Source: SIG673 sp045638685 (GTDB lineage Bacteria; Bacillota; Clostridia; Oscillospirales; CAG-272). Taken from it: a stretch of 64,000 bases of DNA. Under the pieces are notes generated by a model that worked only from the letters and a program-made list of their open reading frames with translations, had not been told where the DNA came from and did no database searches. Made by a program: the position numbers and the translations under genes. This document shows, in pieces, positions 50,239-59,283 of the stretch (its first letter is position 1; every line of letters starts with the position of its first letter). Location: positions 1 to 64,000 of the forward strand of contig JAZUBT010000007.1 of NCBI GenBank assembly GCA_045638685.1, written 5' to 3'.

Positions 50239-51186
50239 TTACAAAAGCTTTAAAAGCATTACCATAAGCGGCATAGTTACGAGAGACAAAATCGTGCTGA
50301 TTGAAACGAATTTTGACGCCGTAACCGAGTCCGAGGAAAATTTCTCCGCGAACATACAGGTTGCCGATGCGGCGGGTGTTGCGGCGCATATAAGCGTTAC
50401 CGAGAAGGCTATCTCATTATAAAATCCGAGCAGCTTACAGAGTAAAAGCACACAAAATACCATTGCGGGGAATAAAACGAGACGAAGCGAAAGCCCAATG
50501 TAAAGATAAACGTCCCTGAACGCCCCCTTAAGATTAAGATCGGCAAGTCTCATTCCTATTACCATCATCGACATAGGAGCAACCGTGTCCTTAAGCATAG
50601 TAAGGACGTCGGTTACAATACCCGATGCCGCTTCGGGAATATACGAATAAAGATTGGTTACGAAAATTATAACTCCGAGAAACGTCGGCACGGTTGCTGC
50701 GTTAATGAACATCTTTTTAAAGGAGATATAGGACTTATCCTCGGAATAGATAAGGTATCCGAATGACCACGCGAAAAAGTTAAAGCCTATCGTATAAACG
50801 GAAGCGTAGATAGCGGCTTCGGCTCCAAAGATCATCGTTATAAGCGGAATTCCCATATATCCTGCGTTTGCGAAAACACTTCCAAAGCGGTAAACCTTTG
50901 CCGTTTCCTTCGGAGCGTTTTTAAAGAAAAGCCTTACAGTCAGCAAAAACAGTGCGTGTACAAGGAAGGTAAACACGAAAACCGCGACGGCTCCGCCCAT
51001 GATATTCTTGTCGTACGGTCTGAAAAATCCTACGAACAAAAGAGCGGGCTGTGTTATGTAAAGTATAGTATTTGTAAAGCCGAGCGGTGTTTTGTCATCC
51101 GCAAGCTTTAATTTTTTCATTATAAATCCGGGTATCATAAGGCAGAAAAGAATAAATACCGCCCTGAAAAGCTTTAACACATCCAT
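50239..51186 (-). CDS. AEC-family transporter
   Basis: A 315-residue membrane protein of the auxin efflux carrier family. About ten hydrophobic segments cover the whole length. FGSVFANAGYMGIPLITMIFG near residue 100 and APMSMMVIGMRLADL near residue 200 are the family's broken-helix signatures. Family members export or import organic acids or malate; the substrate here is unknown. It precedes gltX in the same direction, 96 bases away, and follows the membrane protein gene. Confidence 0.85.
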   Translation of the reverse strand: MDVLKLFRAVFILFCLMIPGFIMKKLKLADDKTPLGFTNTILYITQPALLFVGFFRPYDKNIMGGAVAVFVFTFLVHALFLLTVRLFFKNAPKETAKVYRFGSVFANAGYMGIPLITMIFGAEAAIYASVYTIGFNFFAWSFGYLIYSEDKSYISFKKMFINAATVPTFLGVIIFVTNLYSYIPEAASGIVTDVLTMLKDTVAPMSMMVIGMRLADLNLKGAFRDVYLYIGLSLRLVLFPAMVFCVLLLCKLLGFYNEIAFSVTLICAATPAASATCMFAEKFSSDSVTASKFVSISTILSLVTMPLMVMLLKLL

Positions 51187-51228
51187 TGTTTAGTTCTCCA
51201 TAAAGAAGTTTAACATATTTTAATATTT

Positions 51229-52092
51229 TTAATCCTCGTCGTAGCAAAAGAGTCTTGCGCCGAGATAAACCGAAAAGCCGACGAATGTAAAGACAAGCGC
51301 CGTGTCGTCCGCCGAAACCGCTTTGCCGGAAAGAAGCATTATTACTCTGCCGAAGGTAAAACCCGCGCAAATCGGAAATGCCGCAAGAAGCGTTGAAAGT
51401 CTCGCTCTCGTAAAGGGAGCGTCGGTGCGGAACTTAATTTCATAAACGAGCGCTACCATAACCGCAAGAAACGTTAGCTGACAAAGCGCTCTGTAAGGCG
51501 AGGAGTACGCCACCGTATTATTAAAGTGGGTGTTAATAACGTTAAGAATAAACCAGCCGATTCCGAGCGTACCGCAGATAAGATGCGTTTTTTCATATCC
51601 GTTCGTGAGCTTATTTACAAGCTCGGGAAGGAAGTAGAGCGCAAGCGGTACCGAAAGCATAAGCATAATCGCCGTTAAAAACGGTGAAATAAATATTTGA
51701 AGCTTTCCGCTTATCATAAGATAGATTCTTACGCTCCCCTCAGCCAAAATAACCGCAGAGGCAAGGTATCTTGACAGCTTAAGCGGCATAGACTCTACCT
51801 TGTAGTAGGGCTTATATTCCGCCTCGCTTGGGAAAACCTGCGGCACTCCGTCAGATTTCGGCACGAGTAAAAAGGTTAAAAGCGGTAAGGCTACAAAAAC
51901 AACTATCGCAAGTGTTTCGGTAACGTATATAAGACGGCTGCCGGCTTTAAAAAGAGAGGTGTCGGCTTCAAAATGCCAAAAGAACGCAAGTGAAAACAGC
52001 ACGGCTAATGTAAGAGCCGAAATCGCAGATATAAGCCTTAGCGCACATTTAATTTTATACGAAGCCTCAAGCCCTTTGTTTCTTAAGTCCAT
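51229..52092 (-). CDS. Polytopic membrane protein of unknown function
   Basis: A 287-residue protein. The start at 52092 (MDLRNKG) fits GGAGAGG 6-7 bases upstream; in-frame ATGs further up are not supported. Eight or so hydrophobic segments alternate with short loops (LRLISAISALTLAVLFSLAFFW, IVVFVALPLLTFLLV, AIMLMLSVPLALYFL, FTFVGFSVYLGARLF). No signature of a known transporter is seen. It has the promoter at 52127-52155 and is followed by the AEC transporter gene after 42 bases, so the two may form an operon. A regulatory or sensor-type role is possible but not shown. Confidence 0.6.
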   Translation of the reverse strand: MDLRNKGLEASYKIKCALRLISAISALTLAVLFSLAFFWHFEADTSLFKAGSRLIYVTETLAIVVFVALPLLTFLLVPKSDGVPQVFPSEAEYKPYYKVESMPLKLSRYLASAVILAEGSVRIYLMISGKLQIFISPFLTAIMLMLSVPLALYFLPELVNKLTNGYEKTHLICGTLGIGWFILNVINTHFNNTVAYSSPYRALCQLTFLAVMVALVYEIKFRTDAPFTRARLSTLLAAFPICAGFTFGRVIMLLSGKAVSADDTALVFTFVGFSVYLGARLFCYDED

Positions 52093-52126
52093 GGCATACC
52101 TCTCCATTATAATACTATAATTATAT

Positions 52127-52155
52127 ATTATATACCTTTTTTTATATTTTTGCAA
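52127..52155 (-). promoter_or_regulatory. Promoter of the polytopic membrane protein gene
   Basis: TTGCAA (52150-52155), a 17-bp spacer and TATAAT (52127-52132) on the minus strand, divergent from the hydratase promoter 40 bases away. Confidence 0.65.
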
Positions 52156-52193
52156 TACCTATCTTATATTTTTTATAAATAAATTTAAAACTA

Positions 52194-52222
52194 TTGACTT
52201 TTCCGTGCTTTTACTGTATAAT
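52194..52222 (+). promoter_or_regulatory. Promoter of the aconitase-family hydratase
   Basis: TTGACT (52194-52199), a 17-bp spacer and TATAAT (52217-52222) upstream of the ATG at 52262 (AAGGAC ribosome site). Confidence 0.82.
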
Positions 52223-52261
52223 ATTTTCTGTAAAATTTGTTTAATCGAAAGGACTTATAAA

Positions 52262-54454
52262 ATGGCAGAGCTTATCAGCGGCGGCGTTTTTGTTACAGAC
52301 GGCAGAAAAATTGAAAAGGAATGCTCCGTTTCCAAAGACGTTGCAAGAAAAAATACTATTTCCTATGGAATTTTATCAAATCACAATACATCGGGAGATG
52401 AAAATAACTTAAAAATCAAGTTTGACGCTCTCGCATCTCACGATATTACATACGTCGGAATTATCCAGACCGCAAGAGCAAGTGGACTTAAGGAGTTCCC
52501 CGTTCCCTACGTGCTTACCAACTGTCATAACAGCCTCTGTGCTGTCGGCGGTACTATAAACGAGGACGACCACGTTTTCGGTCTCTCCGCTGCTAAAAAA
52601 TACGGTGGCATCTACGTTCCCGCGCATCAGGCGGTTATTCATTCCTATATGCGTGAAACTATGAGCGGATGCGGAAAAATGATTCTCGGCTCCGACAGCC
52701 ACACGCGTTACGGAGCTCTCGGCACTATGGCTATCGGCGAGGGCGGTCCCGAGCTTGTTAAACAGCTTCTCGGAAAAACCTATGACGTCGCACGCCCCGA
52801 GGTTATATGCGTATATCTTACCGGCGCTCCCCGTCCGGGTGTAGGTCCGCAGGACGTTGCTCTTGAGCTTATCGGCGCTGTTTTTGCTTCCGGTTTCGTA
52901 AAAAACAAGGTTCTTGAGTTTATCGGAGACGGCATTGCATCTCTCCCCATTGAGTTCAGAAACGGCATTGACGTTATGACCACCGAAACAACCTGTCTCT
53001 CCTCCGTATGGGAAACGGACGAGGTAACCGATAGATACTTTGCGCTTCATAACCGTCCCGAGGACTACAAAAAGCTTTCCGTTAAGGGTACTGCGTACTA
53101 CGACGGAATGGTTAAGATTGACCTTTCAAAGACTGAATGTAATATTGCTCTGCCCTCGCATCCCTCTAACGTGTTCTCTATTAATGAGCTTAAAGAAAAC
53201 GCTTCTTCTATTCTTAAAGACTACGGTCTTTCCGACAAGCTCGGAAAGGACGGCAGAATATACGCTGACCAAGGCGTTATTGCCGGTTGCGCAGGCGGTA
53301 CGTATGACAACTTAACCGCCGCCGCCGATATTTTAAAGGGCGGCTCTATCGGAAACGGCGCGTTTGCTCTCTCGGCTTACCCCGCATCTCAGCCCGTTTA
53401 TATAGACCTTATAAGAAACGGCTTTGCCGCAACTCTTATGGAGTCCGGAGTTACGCTTCGTACCGCGTTCTGCGGTCCCTGCTTCGGAGCGGGCGACGTT
53501 CCCTCTAATAAGGGCTTCAGTCTCCGTCATTCCACACGTAACTTCCCGAACAGAGAAGGCTCTAAGCCCGGCGCGGGACAGAGCGCTTCCGTTGCTCTTA
53601 TGGACGCGCGTTCCATTGCAGCAACCGCTAAAAACGGCGGTATCCTCACCGCGGCAACCGACCTTGACGTAAGCTACACCCCCTCTGCGTACAAGTTTGA
53701 CGACACCGTTTATAGAAACAGAGTATATAAGGGATTTGGTAAGGCAAATGCCGACGAGGAGCTTAGATTCGGCCCCAACATCAAGGACTGGCCGGAAATG
53801 CCCGCTCTCACCGACGATCTCCTTATACGTGTCGCATCAGTTATAAAGGATCCCGTAACCACCACAGACGAGCTTATTCCGTCGGGTGAGACGTCCTCCT
53901 ACCGCTCTAATCCCGAGGCGCTTTCCGAATTTACTCTTTCGAGAAAGGATCCTGCATACGTTGGACGCGCAAAGGCAATAAGAGCTATGAACGCCGACAG
54001 AAGTGGAGATATCCTCGCCGAGGTTTATAAAACGATTAAAAGCGGTGGCTTTGACGCTCCCGAAAATGCTCTTATCGGCTCGGTTGTTTACGCGGTAAAG
54101 CCCGGCGACGGCTCTGCGCGTGAGCAGGCGGCGTCCTGCCAGAAGGTTCTCGGAGGTATGGCAAACATAGCAAAGGAATACGCAACCAAGCGTTACCGCT
54201 CCAACCTTATTAACTGGGGTATGCTTCCCTTCACCTTTGACTGCGACGAAAACGAGCTTCCGTTTGATAACGACAGCTTCATATTCGTTCCGGGTATCAA
54301 AAATGCCGTTAGCGAGGGCAAGGAAGTACTTTCCGCTTACGTTGTTGCAAAGGACGGATTAAAGGAGATAACTCTTAACCTTCCCGCTCTTACAAAGGAC
54401 GAGAAAACCATAATTCTCTCCGGTTGTCTTATCAACTACTATAAAAACTTCTAA
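52262..54454 (+). CDS. Aconitase-family hydratase, single-chain clostridial type
   Basis: A 730-residue Fe-S hydro-lyase. GSDSHTRYGALGTMAIGEGG near residue 140 is the conserved active-site loop. The Fe-S cysteines appear in GVIAGCAGGTYDN near residue 345 and AFCGPCFGAGD near residue 405. The last 170 residues form the swivel domain (YRSNLINWGMLPF). It is a divergent form: the common SCTN motif is replaced by GCAGG, and it is shorter than the 880-residue AcnA. This type is often annotated simply as hydratase in Clostridia and may act on citrate/isocitrate or on related tricarboxylates. It stands alone between terminators. Confidence 0.85.
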   Translation: MAELISGGVFVTDGRKIEKECSVSKDVARKNTISYGILSNHNTSGDENNLKIKFDALASHDITYVGIIQTARASGLKEFPVPYVLTNCHNSLCAVGGTINEDDHVFGLSAAKKYGGIYVPAHQAVIHSYMRETMSGCGKMILGSDSHTRYGALGTMAIGEGGPELVKQLLGKTYDVARPEVICVYLTGAPRPGVGPQDVALELIGAVFASGFVKNKVLEFIGDGIASLPIEFRNGIDVMTTETTCLSSVWETDEVTDRYFALHNRPEDYKKLSVKGTAYYDGMVKIDLSKTECNIALPSHPSNVFSINELKENASSILKDYGLSDKLGKDGRIYADQGVIAGCAGGTYDNLTAAADILKGGSIGNGAFALSAYPASQPVYIDLIRNGFAATLMESGVTLRTAFCGPCFGAGDVPSNKGFSLRHSTRNFPNREGSKPGAGQSASVALMDARSIAATAKNGGILTAATDLDVSYTPSAYKFDDTVYRNRVYKGFGKANADEELRFGPNIKDWPEMPALTDDLLIRVASVIKDPVTTTDELIPSGETSSYRSNPEALSEFTLSRKDPAYVGRAKAIRAMNADRSGDILAEVYKTIKSGGFDAPENALIGSVVYAVKPGDGSAREQAASCQKVLGGMANIAKEYATKRYRSNLINWGMLPFTFDCDENELPFDNDSFIFVPGIKNAVSEGKEVLSAYVVAKDGLKEITLNLPALTKDEKTIILSGCLINYYKNF

Positions 54455-54462
54455 ACTAATCG

Positions 54463-54498
54463 AAAGAACCGCAGGAATACTCATTCTTGCGGTTCTTT
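54463..54498 (+). terminator. Terminator of the hydratase gene
   Basis: A 15-bp stem (54463-54477 with 54484-54498, one G-U) with core GAACCGC lies 8 bases after the stop. Confidence 0.85.
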
Positions 54499-54562
54499 TA
54501 TAAAGCTTTTTTCAAGCCGCGGAGTTTTCTAATTTTTAACCATGAGTAAGGCAGAAAAAGAT

Positions 54563-54598
54563 AAAACCCACCGAAAACGCTTGTTTTCGGTGGGTTTT
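54563..54598 (-). terminator. Terminator of the GT2 glycosyltransferase gene
   Basis: A 16-bp perfect stem (54563-54578 with 54583-54598, loop GCTT), core CCCACCG, lies 17 bases past the stop codon on the minus strand. A/T tails flank both sides. Confidence 0.88.
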
Positions 54599-54615
54599 TG
54601 TGTATATTAGATTTT

Positions 54616-55641
54616 TCAGTTCATTTTAAATATTCTCTGAGCTATGCGGTAGCCCTTGACGGTAATAAAGCGGCCGAGCCTTCCCGGGAAATGCGTAAGC
54701 GCGTTAATTGTTAGCGTTCTCATTTTACGGTAAATTCCCGCGTCCCTCTCCTTAAGGAATCGCCAAAGCTCCTTTTCCTTCTCAAAGTTTTCCTTCTCTC
54801 CCGAAGCAAAGAGAAAAACTGTCGATATGGTGTACATCATCGCAAGCTCGTGGAACATATATTTATAGAGCTGCTTACTCTGTTTTTTAATTTCGTTAAG
54901 GTCGTGGCACTCCGTCATAAGTTGAGTTACTCTTATCTGCTGGTCAATACGCTTAATCATATTTTTCTCGTTAACCGATTGATCGTCTCTGCCTATAAAG
55001 TAGTAATAGAGGTCGAGGTCCATATAATATATTGATTTAACGCTCGGGAAGGGCCAGTACATATAGAGATTGTCAACGTAAAATGTATGCTTCGGAAGCT
55101 CTACCTTAAGCTCACGGAGAAGCTCTGTACGGTAAACAACCGAGTGCATCATAAGATATTTTGACACGCCAAAGCTTTTTACGTCGTCCCACGTACAAAC
55201 CTTCTCATGCGGGAAGAATTTTTTATAGCTCATAGGCTTCTGCGTATTGTCTGCAACGTGGTCATATACGTAATTCGTTACGTACATATCAACACTGATA
55301 CCGTTTTTTACGTTCTCTCTTATACGGTTAAGCAGAGTGTCAAGCGCCTTCGGATCAAGGCGGTCATCCGAATCGACAACCTTATAATACATTCCGCGTC
55401 CGAGCCGTATTCCCTGATTAACTCCCTCTCCGTGTCCGCCGTTCTCCTGATGAACGGCTCTTACTATGTTCGGATACTCCTTTTCGTATCTGTCGGCGAT
55501 TTCACCTGTTCTATCCTTTGAACCGTCGTTTATTATAAGTATTTCCGTATCCTCTCCCGCATTCAGAAGGGATTTTATACATTTTTCCATATAACTTTCC
55601 GAATTGTAGCAGGGTATTGCGAAAGTAATTAACTTTTCCAT
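54616..55641 (-). CDS. Family 2 glycosyltransferase
   Basis: A 341-residue GT-A fold enzyme. FAIPCYNSESYMEKCIKSLL at the N-terminus and LIINDGSKDRTGEIAD near residue 35 bind the nucleotide sugar. KVVDSDDRLDPKAL near residue 88 holds the metal-binding DxD. VHQENGGHGEGVNQGI near residue 63 is close to galactofuranosyl- and rhamnosyl-type transferases. It has no membrane segment. Its partner upstream is UDP-galactopyranose mutase (glf), so transfer of galactofuranose to a surface glycan is a reasonable guess. Confidence 0.88.
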   Translation of the reverse strand: MEKLITFAIPCYNSESYMEKCIKSLLNAGEDTEILIINDGSKDRTGEIADRYEKEYPNIVRAVHQENGGHGEGVNQGIRLGRGMYYKVVDSDDRLDPKALDTLLNRIRENVKNGISVDMYVTNYVYDHVADNTQKPMSYKKFFPHEKVCTWDDVKSFGVSKYLMMHSVVYRTELLRELKVELPKHTFYVDNLYMYWPFPSVKSIYYMDLDLYYYFIGRDDQSVNEKNMIKRIDQQIRVTQLMTECHDLNEIKKQSKQLYKYMFHELAMMYTISTVFLFASGEKENFEKEKELWRFLKERDAGIYRKMRTLTINALTHFPGRLGRFITVKGYRIAQRIFKMN

Positions 55642-55702
55642 AAATAAAACCTTTCAAATATTTTTATTATTACGCCCCACGGCGTACGTTAAAGTAGCGG
55701 TC

Positions 55703-56839
55703 TCACTCAAAAAGCTCCATTGCACGCGCTACCACGGCATCCATATTATAGTATTTGTACTCGGCAAGTCTTCCAACAAGTATAAGCTCGGAATAACTTT
55801 CCGCAAGCTTAACGTACCGTCCGTACATTTCACTGCTTTCGGCGGAAGCAACGGGGTAATACGGTATTTCACCGTCCTTTCCCTCATACTCGCGCGGATA
55901 TTCCTTCATTACGGTCGTTACTCCGTCCTTTTTCTGCAGGGTAAGCTTTTTAAATTCGGTTATTCTGGTAAAATCCTCACTTACAGTGTAGTTTACCGTT
56001 GCAGCGCTCTGATAAGAGTCAACGTTATGCGTTTCAAACTTAAAATCAAGGGTACGGTAAGGAAGACGTCCGTAAATAAAACCGAAAAGACGGTCAGTTT
56101 CGCCGGTATAAATCACCTTTGCGTCAGTTTTCTCTCCGTTAAAGTATATCTTACCGTCGCTGAGACTGAGCTTATCAAGCGCGTCAACACCGAGCATAAC
56201 GGTTATGTTCTCGTGCTTTAGCATATTTTCGACCATAGAGGTATAGCTTACAAGCGGAAGTCCTTGATACTCGTCGGTAAAATATCTGTCGTCGTATGAA
56301 AGTCTAACGGGAACGCGCGACGTTGTTTTAGGATCAACCTCAGACGGCTTTTTACCCCACTGCTTGACGGTGTAATATAAGAATATGTTATCGTAAACGA
56401 ACTTTCCAAGGGCTGAAAGCTCCTCGTTTTTGCTTTCAACAAGCGACATTACCGATACGGTATCTGTTCCAAACTCCTCTTTAACGAGAGACAGGAGCTT
56501 TTCGGTCTTTTCCGCGCCGTAAACAAGCTCTATCGACTTAAGATTAAAAGGAACAGGAACGTTGCATTCGGAAAGCTTTGCCTCAACCTTATGGCTGTAT
56601 CCGTTCCACTCGGTAAAACGGGACAGAAAATTAAACACTTTTTTATTATTGGTATGAAAAATATGCGGTCCGTAGTTATGTATAAGTATGCCGTGCTCAT
56701 CGGTGGAGTCATATACGCTGCCGCCGATATGAGAAAGTCTTTCAAGGATTAAAACCTTGTTTCCCTTTTCTGCGAGAAGTCTTGCCGCGGATGCTCCCGC
56801 AAGACCTGCTCCGCAAATTATGTAATCATAATTATTCAT
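55703..56839 (-). CDS. glf: UDP-galactopyranose mutase
   Basis: A 378-residue FAD enzyme that converts UDP-galactopyranose to UDP-galactofuranose. The FAD motif YIICGAGLAGASAARLLAEKG starts at residue 5; HIGGSVYDS, NYGPHIFHT (residues 54-62) and YYTVKQWGKKP near residue 155 are active-site signatures. It lies 61 bases before the GT2 gene in the same direction, so both probably serve a galactofuranose-containing polymer. No other polysaccharide genes are near, so the locus is compact. Confidence 0.95.
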   Translation of the reverse strand: MNNYDYIICGAGLAGASAARLLAEKGNKVLILERLSHIGGSVYDSTDEHGILIHNYGPHIFHTNNKKVFNFLSRFTEWNGYSHKVEAKLSECNVPVPFNLKSIELVYGAEKTEKLLSLVKEEFGTDTVSVMSLVESKNEELSALGKFVYDNIFLYYTVKQWGKKPSEVDPKTTSRVPVRLSYDDRYFTDEYQGLPLVSYTSMVENMLKHENITVMLGVDALDKLSLSDGKIYFNGEKTDAKVIYTGETDRLFGFIYGRLPYRTLDFKFETHNVDSYQSAATVNYTVSEDFTRITEFKKLTLQKKDGVTTVMKEYPREYEGKDGEIPYYPVASAESSEMYGRYVKLAESYSELILVGRLAEYKYYNMDAVVARAMELFE

Positions 56840-56963
56840 TGTTAAATTCCTTTCGTCCCGATTTCCTAAATAAAGACTTATACGTAGAGATTACTCCATT
56901 AAATAAATTTATATTAAAATTATAAAACAAAAATATTAATTAATAATGTACGATAAGTGAATT

Positions 56964-57896
56964 TTACTGTTCATTTTCTCCAAAACAGTAATAACGCATA
57001 GCGTAATCGAAGTAACCAAAGAGTGCTTCCTCGATATATACACCCGGCTCTCTTACGTAGCTTGTCGTTATCTCGGTTTTTACAGAAGCCTTTGCAAAAA
57101 TAAAACCGTCAGAGGTAAGCTCCACCTTAGCATCTACACCGACAAGAGAAAGCGCTTCTGTGAAAAGTCTGTTAAAAACCGTGCTGTCGCTTACTGCGGT
57201 TTTCTTCATTCTCGCCTTTAAAGTAACGTCAAATGTTTTTTCAGCGCAGGAAAACGTTACGGTAGCGCTTTTGCCGTCCGAAAAGGTGTTTTCAAGAGAC
57301 AGAATTTCGGTAAGTGCGTATGTTGCCGACGTAAAATCAAGCGCGAGCGAAAGACTTGATTCCATACCGTCAAAATTAACGGTTATACTGTTTTTAAAAT
57401 TAATTTTGCTAAGCTTTTCGGCTATCATTTTCACGGCCGTGGTTACAAGCGTAAGGCGTTTAACGGAAATATGAGAAAAAGGGAATATTTCGTCGGCGGA
57501 ATACGTCTTTTCTATATTTTCACCGTAAATAATTCCAAGAATGTTTTTCCCGTACGCAGTTGACATTTTACCGTTTTTACCAAGCGTAACCGAGGTAATA
57601 AGCGGATGCAAAAGAAGTGTTATTTCTCCGCTTTGCTCACGTACCGCAAGTGCTTCAACTCTTTTTATTCCGTCGGTGAAGGAAATGACCGTATTATCCC
57701 CTATTTTATCCGAAAGAGCGAGAAGCTTTTTTCCGCCGTCATCGGTAAGACTTAATACACTCGCTCCTCTTTTCGGAAAAACGCGCGTCTGCACCGCTTT
57801 AACGTTTTTATCAATTATTTTCATATCTGCGCTTAGCTTTACAAGCCCGTATCCGAAATTCGATCTTACTTTATCAAACATTAAATCCTTAATCAT
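56964..57896 (-). CDS. Protein of unknown function, possibly a degenerate sensor protein
   Basis: A 310-residue soluble protein. The ATG at 57896 has GGGTGG 6 bases upstream, and a promoter lies at 57925-57953. The first 110 residues (GYGLVKLSADMKIIDKNVKAV... LLLHPLI) look like a PAS-type fold by alternating hydrophobics, and residues 145-300 have helices and strands that could match a histidine kinase core without the H-box, N-box or G-box motifs. This is a guess from pattern only. No transmembrane segment or signal peptide is present. It is a single gene between glf and gap, transcribed toward glf. I recognise no family. Confidence 0.5.
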   Translation of the reverse strand: MIKDLMFDKVRSNFGYGLVKLSADMKIIDKNVKAVQTRVFPKRGASVLSLTDDGGKKLLALSDKIGDNTVISFTDGIKRVEALAVREQSGEITLLLHPLITSVTLGKNGKMSTAYGKNILGIIYGENIEKTYSADEIFPFSHISVKRLTLVTTAVKMIAEKLSKINFKNSITVNFDGMESSLSLALDFTSATYALTEILSLENTFSDGKSATVTFSCAEKTFDVTLKARMKKTAVSDSTVFNRLFTEALSLVGVDAKVELTSDGFIFAKASVKTEITTSYVREPGVYIEEALFGYFDYAMRYYCFGENEQ

Positions 57897-57924
57897 AATC
57901 TACCACCCGTATTTTTATGATTTA

Positions 57925-57953
57925 ATTATAGCATCTTTCGGAGAAATATTCAA
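57925..57953 (-). promoter_or_regulatory. Promoter of the unknown 310-residue protein gene
   Basis: TTGAAT (57948-57953), a 17-bp spacer and TATAAT (57925-57930) on the minus strand, 28 bases before the ATG. Confidence 0.7.
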
Positions 57954-58010
57954 GTAGTATTTATTATTTGTATTAAATGTAACAAAAAATAAAACTTTTT
58001 GGGAAAGCTC

Positions 58011-58039
58011 TTGTAATAAAGGAAATTTTTGTGTAAAAT
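58011..58039 (+). promoter_or_regulatory. Promoter of gap
   Basis: TTGTAA (58011-58016), a 17-bp spacer and TAAAAT (58034-58039); GGAGG follows 6-7 bases before the ATG at 58092. Confidence 0.65.
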
Positions 58040-58091
58040 AATTAACGGCAATTAAAAATAATTTTATATAAAAACAACGGAGGAATTCAAA

Positions 58092-59108
58092 ATGGTAAAA
58101 GTTGCTATTAACGGTTTTGGCCGTATCGGCCGTCTCGCATTCAGACAGATGTTTGGTGCGAAGGGTTACAAGGTTGTCGCTATAAACGACCTTACTAAGC
58201 CCTCTATGCTTGCTCATCTTCTTAAGTACGACACCGCTCAGGGTCGTTACGACGGACACACTGTAGAGGCTAACGACGAAGAAGGAACCATCACCGTAGA
58301 TGGAAACACCATCAAAATCTATGCTGAGAAGGACGCTGTTAACTGCCCCTGGAAGAAGCTTAAGGTTGACGTTGTTCTCGAGTGTACCGGTTTCTACTGC
58401 TCTCTTGAGAAATCTATGGCTCACGTTAAGGCCGGCGCAAAGAAGGTTGTTATTTCCGCTCCTGCAGGAAACGACCTCAAGACCGTAGTTTACAGCGTAA
58501 ACGAGAACACTCTTACTGCTGATGACAAGATCATCTCCGCAGCATCCTGCACCACCAACTGCCTCGCTCCTATGGCTAAGGCTCTTAACGACTACGCTGC
58601 TATCCAGAGCGGTATCATGACTACTGTTCATGCTTACACCGGCGACCAGATGGTTCTCGACGGCCCCCACAGAAAGGGCGACCTCAGAAGAGCTCGTGCA
58701 GCTGCTCAGAACATCGTTCCTAACTCCACCGGAGCTGCTAAGGCTATCGGACTTGTTATCCCCGAGCTCAACGGTAAGCTTATCGGTTCTGCTCAGAGAG
58801 TTCCTACCTGCACCGGTTCTACGACTATCCTCGTAGCTGTTGTTAAGGGTAAGGACATCACCAAGGACGGCATCAACGCTGCTATGAAGGCTGCTTCTAA
58901 CGAGTCCTTCGGTTACAACGACGAGCAGATCGTTTCTTCCGACGTAATCGGAATGAGATACGGTTCTCTCTTCGACGCAACTCAGACCATGGTTGCTAAG
59001 ATCGACGACGACACCTACCAGGTACAGGTTGTTTCGTGGTACGACAACGAGAACTCCTACACTTCTCAGATGGTTAGAACCATTAAGTACTTCGCAGAGC
59101 TTAACTAA
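58092..59108 (+). CDS. gap: Glyceraldehyde-3-phosphate dehydrogenase
   Basis: A 338-residue glycolytic enzyme. VKVAINGFGRIGRLAFR at the start is the NAD-binding motif; the catalytic Cys is in SAASCTTNCLAPMAK near residue 155 and the His in TVHAYTGDQ near residue 182. VSWYDNENSYTSQMVRT is the typical end. Lys is mostly AAG and Gly, Ala and Leu use C- or T-ending codons, unlike most neighbours, which is the pattern expected for a very highly expressed gene. It stands alone; pgk, tpi and other glycolytic genes are not adjacent. Confidence 0.97.
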   Translation: MVKVAINGFGRIGRLAFRQMFGAKGYKVVAINDLTKPSMLAHLLKYDTAQGRYDGHTVEANDEEGTITVDGNTIKIYAEKDAVNCPWKKLKVDVVLECTGFYCSLEKSMAHVKAGAKKVVISAPAGNDLKTVVYSVNENTLTADDKIISAASCTTNCLAPMAKALNDYAAIQSGIMTTVHAYTGDQMVLDGPHRKGDLRRARAAAQNIVPNSTGAAKAIGLVIPELNGKLIGSAQRVPTCTGSTTILVAVVKGKDITKDGINAAMKAASNESFGYNDEQIVSSDVIGMRYGSLFDATQTMVAKIDDDTYQVQVVSWYDNENSYTSQMVRTIKYFAELN

Positions 59109-59123
59109 TTTAAGTTAATAAAC

Positions 59124-59152
59124 AAAAGGAGCTGAATTTTTCGGCTCCTTTT
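59124..59152 (+). terminator. Terminator of gap
   Basis: A 13-bp stem (59124-59136 with 59140-59152, one U-G) with GGAGC core, followed by a T run, 16 bases after the stop codon. Confidence 0.88.
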
Positions 59153-59219
59153 TATTTTTATGTGATTTAATGGGAATTTTATTCAATAGCGCTTGAATTA
59201 TTCCAATAAATAGGATATT

Positions 59220-59265
59220 AAAAATGCAAGATTTTCTGTAAGCTTCAGTGAAATCTTGCATTTTT
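59220..59265 (-). terminator. Terminator of the FakA-like gene
   Basis: A 16-bp stem (59220-59235 with 59250-59265), with CTG/CAG pairing inside the loop, lies 19 bases after the minus-strand stop, with a U run on its outer side. Confidence 0.8.
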
Positions 59266-59283
59266 ATCATATTTTACTGTTTA

